Shown here: in pieces, positions 1 through 7,982 of the stretch | Numbering within the stretch: the first letter of the stretch is position 1 | Layout: each line of letters begins with the position of its first letter | Source: Oceanipulchritudo sp049975345 | Lineage (GTDB): Bacteria > Verrucomicrobiota > Verrucomicrobiia > Opitutales > Oceanipulchritudinaceae | DNA: 26,560 nucleotides | Direction: 5' to 3' | Assembly (NCBI GenBank): GCA_049975345.1 | Contig: JBNGDP010000042.1 | Span: 1 to 26,560 of the forward strand | Notes under the pieces: generated by a model | The model's input: the letters and a program-made list of their open reading frames with translations, nothing else | Databases searched by the model: none | Told to the model about the DNA's origin: nothing | Made by a program: the position numbers and the translations under genes

Positions 1-50
1 GCAAGAGCAGGAGCAGGAGCAGGAGCAGGAGCAAGAGAGCAGGAGCAGGG
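1..50. repeat. GCAGGA hexamer tandem repeat
   Basis: Eight units of a GCAGGA-type hexamer precede the first gene. Four perfect GCAGGA copies occupy 7-30, flanked by GCAAGA variants at 1-6 and 31-36. A 2-bp slip (GA) follows, then GCAGGA and GCAGGG at 39-50. The array may continue left of the window. On the plus strand the unit contains AGGAG, a Shine-Dalgarno-like core, but the last copy lies about 20 bp from the ATG at 71, too far for an ordinary ribosome binding site. Confidence 0.85.
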
Positions 51-70
51 ATTTTTGATGAATTAATGTT

Positions 71-1027
<957 letters not shown>

Positions 1028-1033
<6 letters not shown>

Positions 1034-1083
1034 GGACAAAGGACAAAGGTCTAAGGTCTAAGTACGAAGGTCAAAAGTGTAGG
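1028..1083. repeat. Degenerate heptamer array (GACAAAG / GTCTAAG)
   Basis: Consecutive 7-bp units run GTCTAAG, GACAAAG, GACAAAG, GTCTAAG, GTCTAAG, TACGAAG, GTCAAAA, GTGTAGG (consensus roughly GNCNAAG). The first unit contains the TAA stop (1031-1033) of the dehydrogenase. The array ends just before the AAAGGAA that serves as SD for the next ATG at 1095. It uses the same unit as the cleaner arrays at 3402-3443 and 4229-4270. Confidence 0.8.
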
Positions 1084-1094
1084 AAAGGAATTCA

Positions 1095-2183
1095 ATGGAA
1101 ACGTTTTATGTAGTGCCGGAGGAGCGGCACAATGAGCTGGTGAAGGCTGCGTATCGGAAGCGTGGATTCAACAAGGCGGAGGCGGAGGCGGCGGCGCGCT
1201 TTGCGGCCTATGCGACGACGCACGGGGTAAGGACGCACAACGCCCTGAAGGCGCTGCACCTGGATCATCTGTTCGGGAGCGGATCGAAGGGGTGTGTGCC
1301 GAATGCGCAAATCGAGAAGAAGCCGGGGCGGTTCGCCTCAGCCCAGGTTTGGGACGCCAGGCGGAAACTCGGGCAGGCGGTGGCCTACGAGGCGATGGAG
1401 GCCTGCATCGGGATGGCCGACCAGGCGGGAGTGGGGATTGTCAGCGTGGACAACGCCTTCCATTACCTGTGGGGGGGCGGCTATGTCATGGATGCGGCCA
1501 GGCGGGGCTACATCGCCTACACCAACTGCACGGCGGCTCTTGCCGAGGTGGTGCCCTTCAAGGGAAAGCATCCCACGCTTGGAACCAACCCGCACAGTTG
1601 GGGCTTCCCCACAACGGAGGCGGTCGGCTTTCCCGTCGTCATTGACTGGGCGACATCCGTCGTCGCCATGGGGCGGGTCCAGCAGTTTGTCCGCGAGGGA
1701 CTGCCGCTTCCCCCGGACGCCGCGGTTGACGAGGATGGAAATCCCACTACAGACGCGGCCAGGGCGAAGTACCTGCTTCCCTTCGGCGCACACAAGGGCT
1801 ACGGTTTGAGCCTGATCAATGAAATCATGGCCGCCCTTATCGGTGGTGGTCTGCCCACTGTGCGGAGCCGCTGGGCGGATGACGAGGAGAAGCATGCCCC
1901 CTGCTTCTTCTTTCAGGTGATTCATCCGGAGGCATTGAGTGGAGGCGCCTTCGCGAAGGGCCTGAGCCAGGCCGGGAATCTCAAGGAGGTCATCGGGGAC
2001 ATCCTCGGTCACGGGAACGAGGGCTGTCTTTTGCCCGGCCAGATCGAGGCCGAGGCGGCAAGGCGGACAGCTCGCAACGGCGGACTGCTTTTCACGGCGA
2101 AGGAAATCGAGGCCTTCAACGAGCTGGCCGAAGAATGCGGCCAGGAACCGTGGAATATTGAAGACCTGAAGGAGGCCCAATGA
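1095..2183 (+). CDS. Ldh family oxidoreductase (malate/L-lactate/diketogulonate type)
   Basis: This 362-residue protein belongs to the Ldh_2 (YiaK/AllD/ComC) family of NAD(P)H-dependent 2-keto acid reductases, which have their own fold unrelated to classical lactate dehydrogenase. The family signatures are present: a His (H123) in the DNAFHY stretch, the glycine-rich GGGY that follows, and LGTNP at residues 162-166 before the nicotinamide-binding region. Length is typical (330-365). An AAAGGAA SD lies 5-6 bases before the ATG. Neighbouring kinase and isomerase genes suggest it reduces a keto-acid sugar such as a diketogulonate or deoxy-ketouronate; the substrate is inferred only. The family cannot be separated by sequence inspection into malate, ureidoglycolate or diketogulonate enzymes. 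Confidence 0.85.
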   Translation: METFYVVPEERHNELVKAAYRKRGFNKAEAEAAARFAAYATTHGVRTHNALKALHLDHLFGSGSKGCVPNAQIEKKPGRFASAQVWDARRKLGQAVAYEAMEACIGMADQAGVGIVSVDNAFHYLWGGGYVMDAARRGYIAYTNCTAALAEVVPFKGKHPTLGTNPHSWGFPTTEAVGFPVVIDWATSVVAMGRVQQFVREGLPLPPDAAVDEDGNPTTDAARAKYLLPFGAHKGYGLSLINEIMAALIGGGLPTVRSRWADDEEKHAPCFFFQVIHPEALSGGAFAKGLSQAGNLKEVIGDILGHGNEGCLLPGQIEAEAARRTARNGGLLFTAKEIEAFNELAEECGQEPWNIEDLKEAQ

Positions 2184-2188
2184 TTTAT

Positions 2189-2275
2189 ATATCGCTATCG
2201 CTATCGGGATCGCTATCGGACAAACTTTTCCGTAGCTCCGTCCGATCCCGATAGCGATCCCGATCCCGATAGCGG
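2189..2275. repeat. Palindromic GATCGCTATCGG-type repeat
   Basis: The 121-bp gap between the Ldh-family gene and the kinase holds interlocked 6/12-bp units TATCGC and GATCGG on the left, with their reverse complement CCGATAGCGATC on the right. A perfect 17-bp inverted repeat pairs 2203-2219 with 2248-2264, leaving a 28-nt loop that includes a non-repetitive core (CAAACTTTTCCGTAGC). The RNA should form a strong hairpin. It could act as an attenuator, a 3' stabiliser of the upstream mRNA, or a dispersed REP-like element. No U-tract follows the right arm, so a classical terminator is not supported. Confidence 0.85.
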
Positions 2276-2304
2276 TTTAATTATGAGCTTATAAAGGAAT
2301 AATA

Positions 2305-3402
2305 ATGAAATTATCGATACGACCTGCAGAGGAATGTGCTTATGACTGCGTCTCCCTTGGGGAGATCATGCTGCGGCTGGATCCCGGAGAAGGCCGGGTG
2401 CGTACGGCCCGCTTCTTCAAGGCATGGGAGGGCGGCGGTGAGTACAATGTCACCCGCGGCCTCCGCCGCTGCTTCGGCCTGCGCACGGCGGTGGTCACCG
2501 CCCTCGCCGACAACGAGGTCGGCCGCCTGATCGAGGATTTCATCCTTCAGGGCGGCGTGGACACGCGTTTCATCCAGTGGCGCGAGTATGACGGGATCGG
2601 GCGCAGCGTCCGCAACGGATTGAATTTCACGGAACGAGGCTTTGGCATTCGGGGAGCGGTCGGGGTGCCGGACCGCGGCATGACCGCCGCCTCGCAATTG
2701 AAGCCGGGCGACATCGACTGGGAGGAGATCTTCGGCAAACTGGGTGCGCGCTGGTTCCACACCGGCGGGATTTTCGCCGCCCTTAGTGAAAGCGCGGCGG
2801 AGCTGACCATCGAAGCGGTGAAGGCGGCCAACAAGCACGGGACGATTGTCAGCTATGACCTGAATTATCGACCCTCCCTTTGGAAAAGCATCGGCGGGCT
2901 CAAGAAGGCCCAGGAGGTCAACCGCGAGATTGCCAGATATGTCGACGTCATGATCGGCAACGAGGAGGACTTCACGGCCAGCCTGGGGTTCGAGGTCGAG
3001 GGGGTCGACCACAACCTGTCGGAACTTCCCATCGACAGTTTCAAGAAAATGATCAATAACGCCGTGAAATCCTTCCCCAATTTCAAGGCGACGGCCACAA
3101 CGCTCCGTGCGGTCAAGACCGCCACGGTGAACGATTGGGGTGCCATGGCCTGGATGGGCGGTGAATTCCACCTGAGCCGGGATTACCCCTCCCTTGAGAT
3201 TCTCGACCGCGTCGGCGGCGGGGACAGTTTCGCCTCCGGCTTCATCTACGGCCTCATGGTAAAGGGCGACCCGCAGGCCGCCGTGGAATACGGCGCCGCC
3301 CACGGGGCGCTGGCCATGACCACGCCGGGGGACACCACGATGGCCACCCTCAAGGAGGTCGAGAAGATCGTCGCCGGCGGCGGGGCGCGGGTGGTGAGGT
3401 AG
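2305..3402 (+). CDS. kdgK: PfkB-family sugar kinase, probable 2-dehydro-3-deoxygluconokinase
   Basis: The 365-residue protein is a ribokinase/PfkB-fold kinase. The substrate-binding N-terminal motif GGGEYNVTRGL (residues 43-53) matches KDG kinases. The anion-hole and catalytic-base signature is VGGGDSFASG, with D307 as the expected base; family members usually have GAGD, and here the alanine is glycine. It would phosphorylate 2-keto-3-deoxygluconate to KDPG, the last committed step of hexuronate degradation before aldolase cleavage. The protein is longer than the usual 310-340 residues, with extra sequence around residues 205-275. The start is set by AAGGA at 2294-2298, six bases before ATG. 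The kinase class is secure; the KDG assignment rests on the motif and on uxaC and SDR neighbours. Confidence 0.82.
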   Translation: MKLSIRPAEECAYDCVSLGEIMLRLDPGEGRVRTARFFKAWEGGGEYNVTRGLRRCFGLRTAVVTALADNEVGRLIEDFILQGGVDTRFIQWREYDGIGRSVRNGLNFTERGFGIRGAVGVPDRGMTAASQLKPGDIDWEEIFGKLGARWFHTGGIFAALSESAAELTIEAVKAANKHGTIVSYDLNYRPSLWKSIGGLKKAQEVNREIARYVDVMIGNEEDFTASLGFEVEGVDHNLSELPIDSFKKMINNAVKSFPNFKATATTLRAVKTATVNDWGAMAWMGGEFHLSRDYPSLEILDRVGGGDSFASGFIYGLMVKGDPQAAVEYGAAHGALAMTTPGDTTMATLKEVEKIVAGGGARVVR

Positions 3403-3443
3403 ACAAAGGACAAAGGACAAAGGACAAAGGACGAAGGACAAAT
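3402..3443. repeat. Six-copy GACAAAG heptamer array linking stop and start codons
   Basis: Six contiguous 7-bp units occupy exactly 42 bp: GACAAAG four times, GACGAAG, then GACAAAT. The array begins on the last base of the kinase stop codon (TAG, 3400-3402) and ends inside the ATG (3442-3444) of the SDR gene. It is therefore the whole intergenic region. AAGGA recurs every seven bases (3406, 3413, 3420, 3427, 3434), so the repeat itself supplies the Shine-Dalgarno; the copies 10 and 3 bases before the ATG are closest. Confidence 0.92.
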
Positions 3444-4224
3444 GAGTGGAATGATTAACGAATTATTTTCCCTTGAGGGAAAGGTGGCGCTGGTGATCGG
3501 CGGCACGGGTGAATTGTGCGGGGCGATGGCGGAAGGCCTGGCCGGGGCCGGCGCGCACGTCCTCCTGGTCGGCCGCAACGAGGAAAAGGCCAAGGTCCGC
3601 ATGGAGGCCATCAGGGATGCCGGCGGCAAAGTGGATTTCATCAAGGCGGACGTCGGCACGAAGGAGGCCTTGGAGGGTTTGCTCAAGGGCGCGCTCGAGC
3701 TGGCGGGACGGGTCGACATCGTCATCAACGGGGCGGGGGTCAATTCACCGACGCCGTTCTTCGATGTCAGCGAGGAGGAACTGGACCGGATCATGAACCT
3801 GAACTTCCGCTCCGTCTACCTGGCTTGCCAGATCTTCGGCAAGTACCTTGTGGATCGTGGCGAGGGCGGGTGCCTGATCAACGTTGGCTCGATGTCCGGC
3901 GTCATTCCCCTGTCGCGGGTTTTTACCTACAGCGCGAGCAAGGCCGCCGTCCACAACCTCTCCAAGAACCTCGCCCGGGAATGGGCGACCAGCGGCGTGC
4001 GCGTCAACACCCTCGTGCCGGGCTTCTTCCCGGCCGAACAGAACAGGAAGGTCCTCACGGAGGAACGGGTCGCCCAGATCATGGGCCACACCCCCATGAA
4101 ACGCTTCGGCGAGGCCCGGGAACTGGTCGGGGCCACCCTGCTCCTCGCCAGCGACAAGGCCGGCAGCTTCATCACCGGACATGAGCTCATCGTCGACGGG
4201 GGGTATGCGGCGATGACGATTTAA
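3442..4224 (+). CDS. SDR family oxidoreductase, probable D-fructuronate (D-mannonate) reductase
   Basis: The 260-residue classical short-chain dehydrogenase/reductase has a glycine-rich nucleotide motif GGTGELCG (residues 20-27), NGAG at 96-99 in place of NNAG, catalytic S150, and Y163-x3-K167. The C-terminal stretch with TPMKRFGEA followed by DGGY is the pattern of YjmF-type SDR fructuronate reductases and gluconate 5-dehydrogenases. It lies directly before uxaC, so the likely reaction is NAD(P)H-linked interconversion of D-fructuronate and D-mannonate, the step after glucuronate isomerase. Translation probably starts from a heptamer-supplied SD. Alternative activity as a 2-keto-3-deoxygluconate or gluconate 5-dehydrogenase cannot be excluded. 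Confidence 0.8.
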   Translation: MSGMINELFSLEGKVALVIGGTGELCGAMAEGLAGAGAHVLLVGRNEEKAKVRMEAIRDAGGKVDFIKADVGTKEALEGLLKGALELAGRVDIVINGAGVNSPTPFFDVSEEELDRIMNLNFRSVYLACQIFGKYLVDRGEGGCLINVGSMSGVIPLSRVFTYSASKAAVHNLSKNLAREWATSGVRVNTLVPGFFPAEQNRKVLTEERVAQIMGHTPMKRFGEARELVGATLLLASDKAGSFITGHELIVDGGYAAMTI

Positions 4225-4228
4225 TTTG

Positions 4229-4270
4229 GACTAAGGACTAAAGACTAAAGACTAAAGACTAAGGACAAAT
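4229..4270. repeat. Six-copy GACTAAA/GACTAAG heptamer array
   Basis: Six 7-bp units (GACTAAG, three GACTAAA-type units after one more variant, GACTAAG, then GACAAAT) span 42 bp, the same length as the array at 3402-3443, and end with the same GACAAATGA. Here the terminal ATG (4269) is not the start of the next gene. It opens an 11-codon frame, ending at TGA 4302-4304, that overlaps the real uxaC start at 4288. The uxaC start has its own SD, GGGAGGG at 4274-4280. Confidence 0.9.
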
Positions 4271-4287
4271 GACGGGAGGGACGAACA

Positions 4288-5706
4288 ATGGGCTTTATCA
4301 CTGAGGATTTTTTGTTGAGGAATGATACGGCGAAGGAGCTGTATCACGGGCACGCAAAAGACTTGCCGATCATTGATTACCATTGCCACCTTCCGCCGAA
4401 GGACGTGGCTGAAAACCGGAGGTTTGCGAACCTGTTCGAGATCTGGCTGGAGGGCGACCACTACAAGTGGCGGACGATGCGCACCAACGGCATCGATGAG
4501 CGTTACTGCACCGGTGACGCCACGCCGAAGGAGAAATTCATGGCCTTTGCCGGGACCCTGCCCGAATGCCTGCGCAACCCCATGTATCACTGGTGCCACC
4601 TGGAGCTTCTGCGCTATTTCGGTATCGACACGATCCTCGGGCCCGACACGGCGGAGGAGATCTGGGAGCGGGCCAATGCAAGGCTGACCGATCCCTCGAT
4701 GAGCGCGCGCGGGATCCTTGAGAAATTCAAGGTCTCGGTGGTCTGCACAACCGATGACCCGGTGGATTCCCTGGAGTATCACCAGACCATTGCGAAAAGC
4801 GGGATCGGAACGAGGGTCTATCCGACCTTCCGTCCGGACAAGGCGATCGCCTTGAACGATGTCGCGGTCTGGAACCGATGGACCGACCGGTTGGCCGAGG
4901 TCAGCGGGATCGACTGCGGCAGCATTGAAGGGTTCCGCGAGGCCCTCAAGAACCGTCACGACTTTTTCCATTCAATGGGTGGCCGGCTTTCGGACCATGG
5001 GCTGGAAGCGGCGTATGCCGATTTTCCATCCGAGGCGGAGGCAAAGGTCATTTTCGATAACGCCCGGTCGGGGAAAAGAATCGCTCCGGAGGAACACCGC
5101 AAATTCGCCTCCTGCATGATGGAATTTTTCGGCGAGCTCGACGCGGAAAAGGGCTGGACCAAGCAGTTGCATCTGGGGGCCATGCGCAACGTCAACGACC
5201 GCCTTTACAACGAGCTTGGACCAGACATTGGGTGTGATTCCATCGGGGATTTCGAGCAGGGCCGGCCTCTTGGAAGATACCTTGGACGGCTTGCCGGAAA
5301 GAGCATCCTGCCCAAGACAGTCCTGTACAACCTGAACCCGCGCGATAATTACCTTTTTGCCACGATGATCGGCAACTTCCAGGGGGGTGGGATCGCCGGC
5401 AGGATGCAATTCGGGAGCGGCTGGTGGTTTCTCGACCAGAAGGAGGGGATGACCTGGCAGATCAACGCCCTCTCCAACCTCGGCCTGCTCGGACATTTCG
5501 TCGGCATGCTGACCGACTCGCGCAGCTTCATGAGCTACTGCCGCCACGAGTATTTCCGCCGGCTGCTGTGCCAGATCCTCGGCGAGGATGTGGAGAACGG
5601 GGAGCTGCCGGACGACATGGACCTCGTCGGCAGCCTGGTGAAAAAAATCTGCTACGGAAACGCCTCCACTTTCTTCGGCTTCCAACTGGGAAGCCACACC
5701 GCATAA
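4288..5706 (+). CDS. uxaC: Glucuronate isomerase (uronate isomerase)
   Basis: This 472-residue protein is a full-length UxaC of the amidohydrolase-like TIM-barrel superfamily. It interconverts D-glucuronate and D-fructuronate, or D-galacturonate and D-tagaturonate. The metal-binding HxH follows strand 1 (H32 and H34 in DYHCHLPP), and the family motifs PTFRPDK (near residue 178) and the C-terminal SCRH/MSYCRHEYFRR stretch are intact. The usual length is about 465-470. The ATG at 4288 is chosen because GGGAGGG lies seven bases upstream. Together with the preceding SDR and KDG kinase it defines a hexuronate route; mannonate dehydratase and KDPG aldolase must be encoded elsewhere. Confidence 0.95.
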   Translation: MGFITEDFLLRNDTAKELYHGHAKDLPIIDYHCHLPPKDVAENRRFANLFEIWLEGDHYKWRTMRTNGIDERYCTGDATPKEKFMAFAGTLPECLRNPMYHWCHLELLRYFGIDTILGPDTAEEIWERANARLTDPSMSARGILEKFKVSVVCTTDDPVDSLEYHQTIAKSGIGTRVYPTFRPDKAIALNDVAVWNRWTDRLAEVSGIDCGSIEGFREALKNRHDFFHSMGGRLSDHGLEAAYADFPSEAEAKVIFDNARSGKRIAPEEHRKFASCMMEFFGELDAEKGWTKQLHLGAMRNVNDRLYNELGPDIGCDSIGDFEQGRPLGRYLGRLAGKSILPKTVLYNLNPRDNYLFATMIGNFQGGGIAGRMQFGSGWWFLDQKEGMTWQINALSNLGLLGHFVGMLTDSRSFMSYCRHEYFRRLLCQILGEDVENGELPDDMDLVGSLVKKICYGNASTFFGFQLGSHTA

Positions 5707-5724
5707 GCTGAAAAAACAACTACC

Positions 5725-6879
5725 ATGGAAAAAGTCAGACTCGGAATCATCGGCATCGGCAACATGGGCTCCGCCCACGTGCGCACCATCACGCAGGGCA
5801 AGGTCCAGGGCATGGAAGTGTCCGCGGTTTGCGACCGCAACCCGGAGCGCAAATCCCTCTTTCCCGACATCCCGTTCTTTGACACGGCGGAGGACCTGAT
5901 CGCCTGTGCCGACGTGGACGCGGTGCTTGTAGCGACTCCCCACTACGACCACACGACCCTCGGTATCGCCACCCTGGAGGCGGGCAAGCACCTCCTGGTG
6001 GAAAAGCCCATCTCCGTCCACAAGGCCGATTGCGAAAAATTGATCGCTGCCCACACCGATAAGCAACTGGTTTTTGGAGCCATGTTCAACCAGCGCACGG
6101 ACCCGCGTTACATCAAGCTGAAGTCGCTCATCGAGGGCGGGCACCTGGGCGAGATCCGCCGCGTGGTCTGGGTCATTACCGACTGGTTCCGGACCCGCTA
6201 CTACTACGCCTCCGGAGGCTGGCGCGCAACATGGAAAGGGGAGGGCGGCGGCGTCCTGCTCAACCAGTGCCCCCACCAGCTCGACCTCTGGCAGTGGCTG
6301 TTCGGCATGCCCGACAAGGTCCGCGCCTTTTGCGACATCGGCCGCTATCACGAGATCGAGGTCGAGGACGACGTCACCTGCTACATGGATTACGCCTCCG
6401 GATGCAAGGGCGTTTTCATCACAACAACCGGCGAGGCGCCGGGAACCAACCGCCTGGAAATAACCGCCGAGAACGGCAAGGTCGTCGTTGACGGATCGGC
6501 CAACGGCATCAACTGGACCCGCAACGAGGTGCCCATGACGGATTGGAACAACAGCGCCGAAGGCGGCTTCAGCAAGCCGGATACCTGGCAGATCCACATC
6601 CCCACCGGGGAGGGCCACGGCCCGCAGCACCAGGGTATCCTGCAGAACTTCACCGATGCGATCCTGAAGGGGAAGCCGCTCATTGCGCCGGCCGCCGAGG
6701 GAATCCATTCCGTCGAGCTGGCCAATTCCATGCTCTTCAGCAGCTTCATGGACAAGACCGTGGAGTTGCCCATTGATGCAGGCTCCTATGCCGACCTGCT
6801 GAAGGAAAAAATCGAGTCCTCAACCTTTGTGAAGAAGGATGTCGAGGAGAAGATCGCCGCTGATTTCGACAACGCCTGA
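5725..6879 (+). CDS. Gfo/Idh/MocA family oxidoreductase
   Basis: The 384-residue protein has an N-terminal Rossmann domain with GIGNMG at residues 10-15 and the family's EKP motif (93-95) that positions the nicotinamide and catalytic lysine (K94). The C-terminal alpha/beta domain carries the typical QCPHQLDLWQW segment around residues 178-190, containing the usual catalytic-site histidine. It is probably an NAD(P)-dependent sugar or inositol-type dehydrogenase, acting on a uronate-derived or glycoside substrate in the cytoplasm. It begins 18 bp after uxaC with no clear SD, suggesting translational coupling, and is followed after 11 bp by another member of the same superfamily. The substrate is unknown. 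Confidence 0.9.
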   Translation: MEKVRLGIIGIGNMGSAHVRTITQGKVQGMEVSAVCDRNPERKSLFPDIPFFDTAEDLIACADVDAVLVATPHYDHTTLGIATLEAGKHLLVEKPISVHKADCEKLIAAHTDKQLVFGAMFNQRTDPRYIKLKSLIEGGHLGEIRRVVWVITDWFRTRYYYASGGWRATWKGEGGGVLLNQCPHQLDLWQWLFGMPDKVRAFCDIGRYHEIEVEDDVTCYMDYASGCKGVFITTTGEAPGTNRLEITAENGKVVVDGSANGINWTRNEVPMTDWNNSAEGGFSKPDTWQIHIPTGEGHGPQHQGILQNFTDAILKGKPLIAPAAEGIHSVELANSMLFSSFMDKTVELPIDAGSYADLLKEKIESSTFVKKDVEEKIAADFDNA

Positions 6880-6890
6880 GGAATACCATC

Positions 6891-7982
6891 ATGAGCACCC
6901 GAGACGGAATGAATTACGCCCCGACCTCCCCGCACGCGGAGAAGGTCGTCAAACCCGGTGAGTTTGTCTTTGCGACCGCCTTCCTTGACCACGGCCACAT
7001 CAACGGCCAGATGAACGGGCTCAAAGAGGCCGGCGGCGAGTGCCGCTGGGTCTATGATCCGCAACCGGAGCGCGCCAGGGCCTTCGCGCAAAAGTTCCCC
7101 GGGGTGAAAATCGCCGGCTCCTTCGAGCAGATTCTCGAGGATCCCGACGTGCGGCTGGTCTCCGCCGCCGCGGTCCCCTGCGAACGCGGGCCGATCGGCT
7201 GCCGCGTCCTTCGGGCCGGCAAGGATTACTTCACCGACAAGTCCCCCTTCACCACGCTGGACCAGCTGGCGGAGGCGAAGCGGGTCGTCGCCGAAACCGG
7301 ACGCAAGTACATGTGCTATTATGGTGAGCGGCTCCACACGGAAGCCGGGTATTACGCGGGCGAGTTGATCCGCCGGGGGGCCATCGGGGATGTCCTCCAG
7401 GTTCTCATCATGGCCCCCCACAACCTCGCCAAGGCGACCCGCCCCGCCTGGTTTTTCGAGAAGGACAAATACGGGGGCATCATCACGGACATCGGATCCC
7501 ACCAGTTCGAGCAGTTTCTCACCTACACCGGGGCCAGGGACGCCATGGTGAACTTCGCCCGCGTTGAGAACTTCGCCAATCCGGACACCCCCGGCCTCGA
7601 GGATTTCGGCGAAGCCAGCCTGACCGCCGACAACGGGGCTTCGTGCTACTGCCGCATCGACTGGTTCAATCCAGGGGGGCTCCGTTCATGGGGGGACGGG
7701 CGGACCTTCATCCTCGGGACAAAGGGCACCATCGAGGTACGCAAATACCTGGACGTGGCCCGGGAACCGCTGGAGGGCCAGGTCATCTATCTCGTGGACG
7801 GGGAGCGCGAGCAGCGTATTCCCTGCGCCGGCAGGGTCGGCTATCCCTTTTTCGGGAAGCTGATCCTCGATGTGCTCAACCGAACGGAGGAGGCGATGAC
7901 CCAGGAACACTGCTTCAAGGCCGCCGAGCTTGCCATGCAGGCACAGGCTTTCGCGGACGCGACAAGGCAAGGCGTTCGGTGA
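6891..7982 (+). CDS. Gfo/Idh/MocA-type oxidoreductase with altered nucleotide-binding loop
   Basis: The 363-residue protein follows the Gfo/Idh/MocA plan: Rossmann-like N-terminus, AGKDYFTDKSP (residues 109-119) where family members have AGKHV-x-EKP, and a C-terminal domain with the IGSHQFEQF segment. The N-terminal glycine motif is replaced by a FLDHGHINGQ stretch near residues 31-40, so classical GxGxxG is absent. The DKSP keeps the lysine. GAGGAA at about 6879-6884 is a good SD. Its last 68 bp overlap, on the opposite strand, the 3' end of a GspE-like gene. The unusual loop may mean a different cofactor mode or a divergent subfamily of real dehydrogenases; function is not known. Confidence 0.82.
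   Translation: MSTRDGMNYAPTSPHAEKVVKPGEFVFATAFLDHGHINGQMNGLKEAGGECRWVYDPQPERARAFAQKFPGVKIAGSFEQILEDPDVRLVSAAAVPCERGPIGCRVLRAGKDYFTDKSPFTTLDQLAEAKRVVAETGRKYMCYYGERLHTEAGYYAGELIRRGAIGDVLQVLIMAPHNLAKATRPAWFFEKDKYGGIITDIGSHQFEQFLTYTGARDAMVNFARVENFANPDTPGLEDFGEASLTADNGASCYCRIDWFNPGGLRSWGDGRTFILGTKGTIEVRKYLDVAREPLEGQVIYLVDGEREQRIPCAGRVGYPFFGKLILDVLNRTEEAMTQEHCFKAAELAMQAQAFADATRQGVR

Noticed and set aside
3402..4270. Heptamer arrays considered as CRISPR or as transposon ends
   Set aside because: Units are 7 bp and directly adjacent without spacers, no cas gene or transposase is present, and no target-site duplication is visible.
4972..6708. A 578-codon minus-strand frame opposite uxaC and the first Gfo/Idh gene
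   Set aside because: It spans two well-supported plus-strand genes and their junction and shows no recognisable motif.
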